From positions 248,001 through 312,000 of the forward strand of contig JBJHCY010000004.1 of the NCBI GenBank assembly GCA_050486265.1: a stretch of 64,000 nucleotides of DNA, read 5' to 3'. The notes under the pieces were generated by a model that made no database searches, had not been told where the DNA came from, and saw only the letters and a program-made list of their open reading frames with translations. This document shows positions 63,745 to 64,000 of the stretch, one piece after another. A program made the position numbers and the translations under genes. Every line of letters begins with the position of its first letter. Position 1 is the first letter of the stretch. This DNA is from SLFH01 sp050486265. Lineage in GTDB: Bacteria; Planctomycetota; Phycisphaerae; Phycisphaerales; UBA1924.

Positions 63745-64000
63745 TCACCCCAGATCCATCAGCACCTTGATCCCCTCGCCCGAGATCATCGTCGCGAACG
63801 CCTCTTCGAACTTCTCCAGCGGGAACTCGTGGGTGATGATTTCGTCGAGCTCCAGGCGCCCCGAGAGCAGGAGCTCCTCCATCTGGTACCAAGTCTCCCA
63901 CATCTTCCGCCCGTTGATCCCGAGGACTGTGCAGCCCTTGAAGATGATGTGCTCGTTGAAGTCGAAGTTGACATGCTTGGCCGGCAGGCCGAGCAGCGCC
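63745..64000 (-). CDS. tdh: L-threonine 3-dehydrogenase, C-terminal part (runs off window)
   Basis: Only the last 85 residues are in the window (TGA at 63745-63747). NEHIIFKGCTVLGINGRKMW, ETWYQMEELLLSGRLE, ITHEFPLEKFEEAFATMISG and GIKVLMDLG match the C-terminus of the zinc-dependent threonine dehydrogenase of the MDR family. It would oxidise threonine to 2-amino-3-ketobutyrate. Other MDR alcohol dehydrogenases cannot be fully excluded without the N-terminus, but the GREMFETWY-like block is characteristic for tdh. Confidence 0.85.
   Translation of the reverse strand, partial: ALLGLPAKHVNFDFNEHIIFKGCTVLGINGRKMWETWYQMEELLLSGRLELDEIITHEFPLEKFEEAFATMISGEGIKVLMDLG

Overview
The window is about 68% GC and looks like a chromosomal segment of a planctomycete, most likely class Phycisphaerae. 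Four things point there. An exported protein ends in a PEP-CTERM-like tail built as PAPGAAA plus hydrophobic stretch plus RRRR. Several genes resemble planctomycete families of unknown function. Palindromic repeats typical of the PVC group are scattered through it. Housekeeping genes (trpC, trpS, leuS, rho, dxr, rne) stand alone instead of in classical operons. The assignment is inference; there is no rRNA to confirm it. Most genes are tightly packed, with ATGA or GTGA overlaps inside transcription units.

Layout. 1-4.7 kb (minus strand) is a surface-polysaccharide export operon: sulfotransferase, Wzm-type permease, Wzt-type ATPase with a carbohydrate-binding tail, and a methyltransferase with a long coiled coil that runs off the left edge. 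4.9-13.4 kb holds pepA, a HIT protein, an HDOD protein, an MFS carrier, upp, ybeY and a CorC-like CBS protein. 13.6-33.1 kb is housekeeping: a lipoprotein, trpS, a DUF1704 peptidase, a CPBP protease overlapping trpC head to head, a TlpA-like protein without cysteines, rho, ptsI, a very long RNase E/G, dxr and leuS. The leuS frame continues without a stop into an upstream 115-residue domain.

33.1-37.4 kb is an accessory block, lower in GC by eye, of seven small unknown genes, all on the minus strand. Two gene types each occur twice in it. This is the most likely place for something undescribed. 37.4-49.9 kb returns to core genes: folC, a LOG-family protein, a receiver-HDOD protein, an H1-tail/SnoaL fusion, small membrane proteins, HPr, EIIA, a short hibernation factor, a DUF502 protein, tRNA-Ile(GAU), and a PIN-PhoH ATPase.

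49.9-56.9 kb and 59.8-62.2 kb are two more glycan clusters: glycosyltransferases of GT2 and GT4 type, a GT4-methyltransferase fusion, a GDP-mannose-3,5-epimerase-like enzyme, a CgeB-like transferase, an O-antigen-ligase-like polymerase and a further GT4. With the export operon at the left edge they suggest an organism that invests heavily in a decorated, perhaps sulfated, surface glycan. The right end carries a UDG-like protein, a two-gene PIN module and the end of an L-threonine dehydrogenase.

Three families of hairpin repeats (A, B and C in the feature list) sit mostly between genes. In several places they have entered reading frames: inside the sulfotransferase, in front of the lipoprotein, and between leuS and the domain upstream of it.
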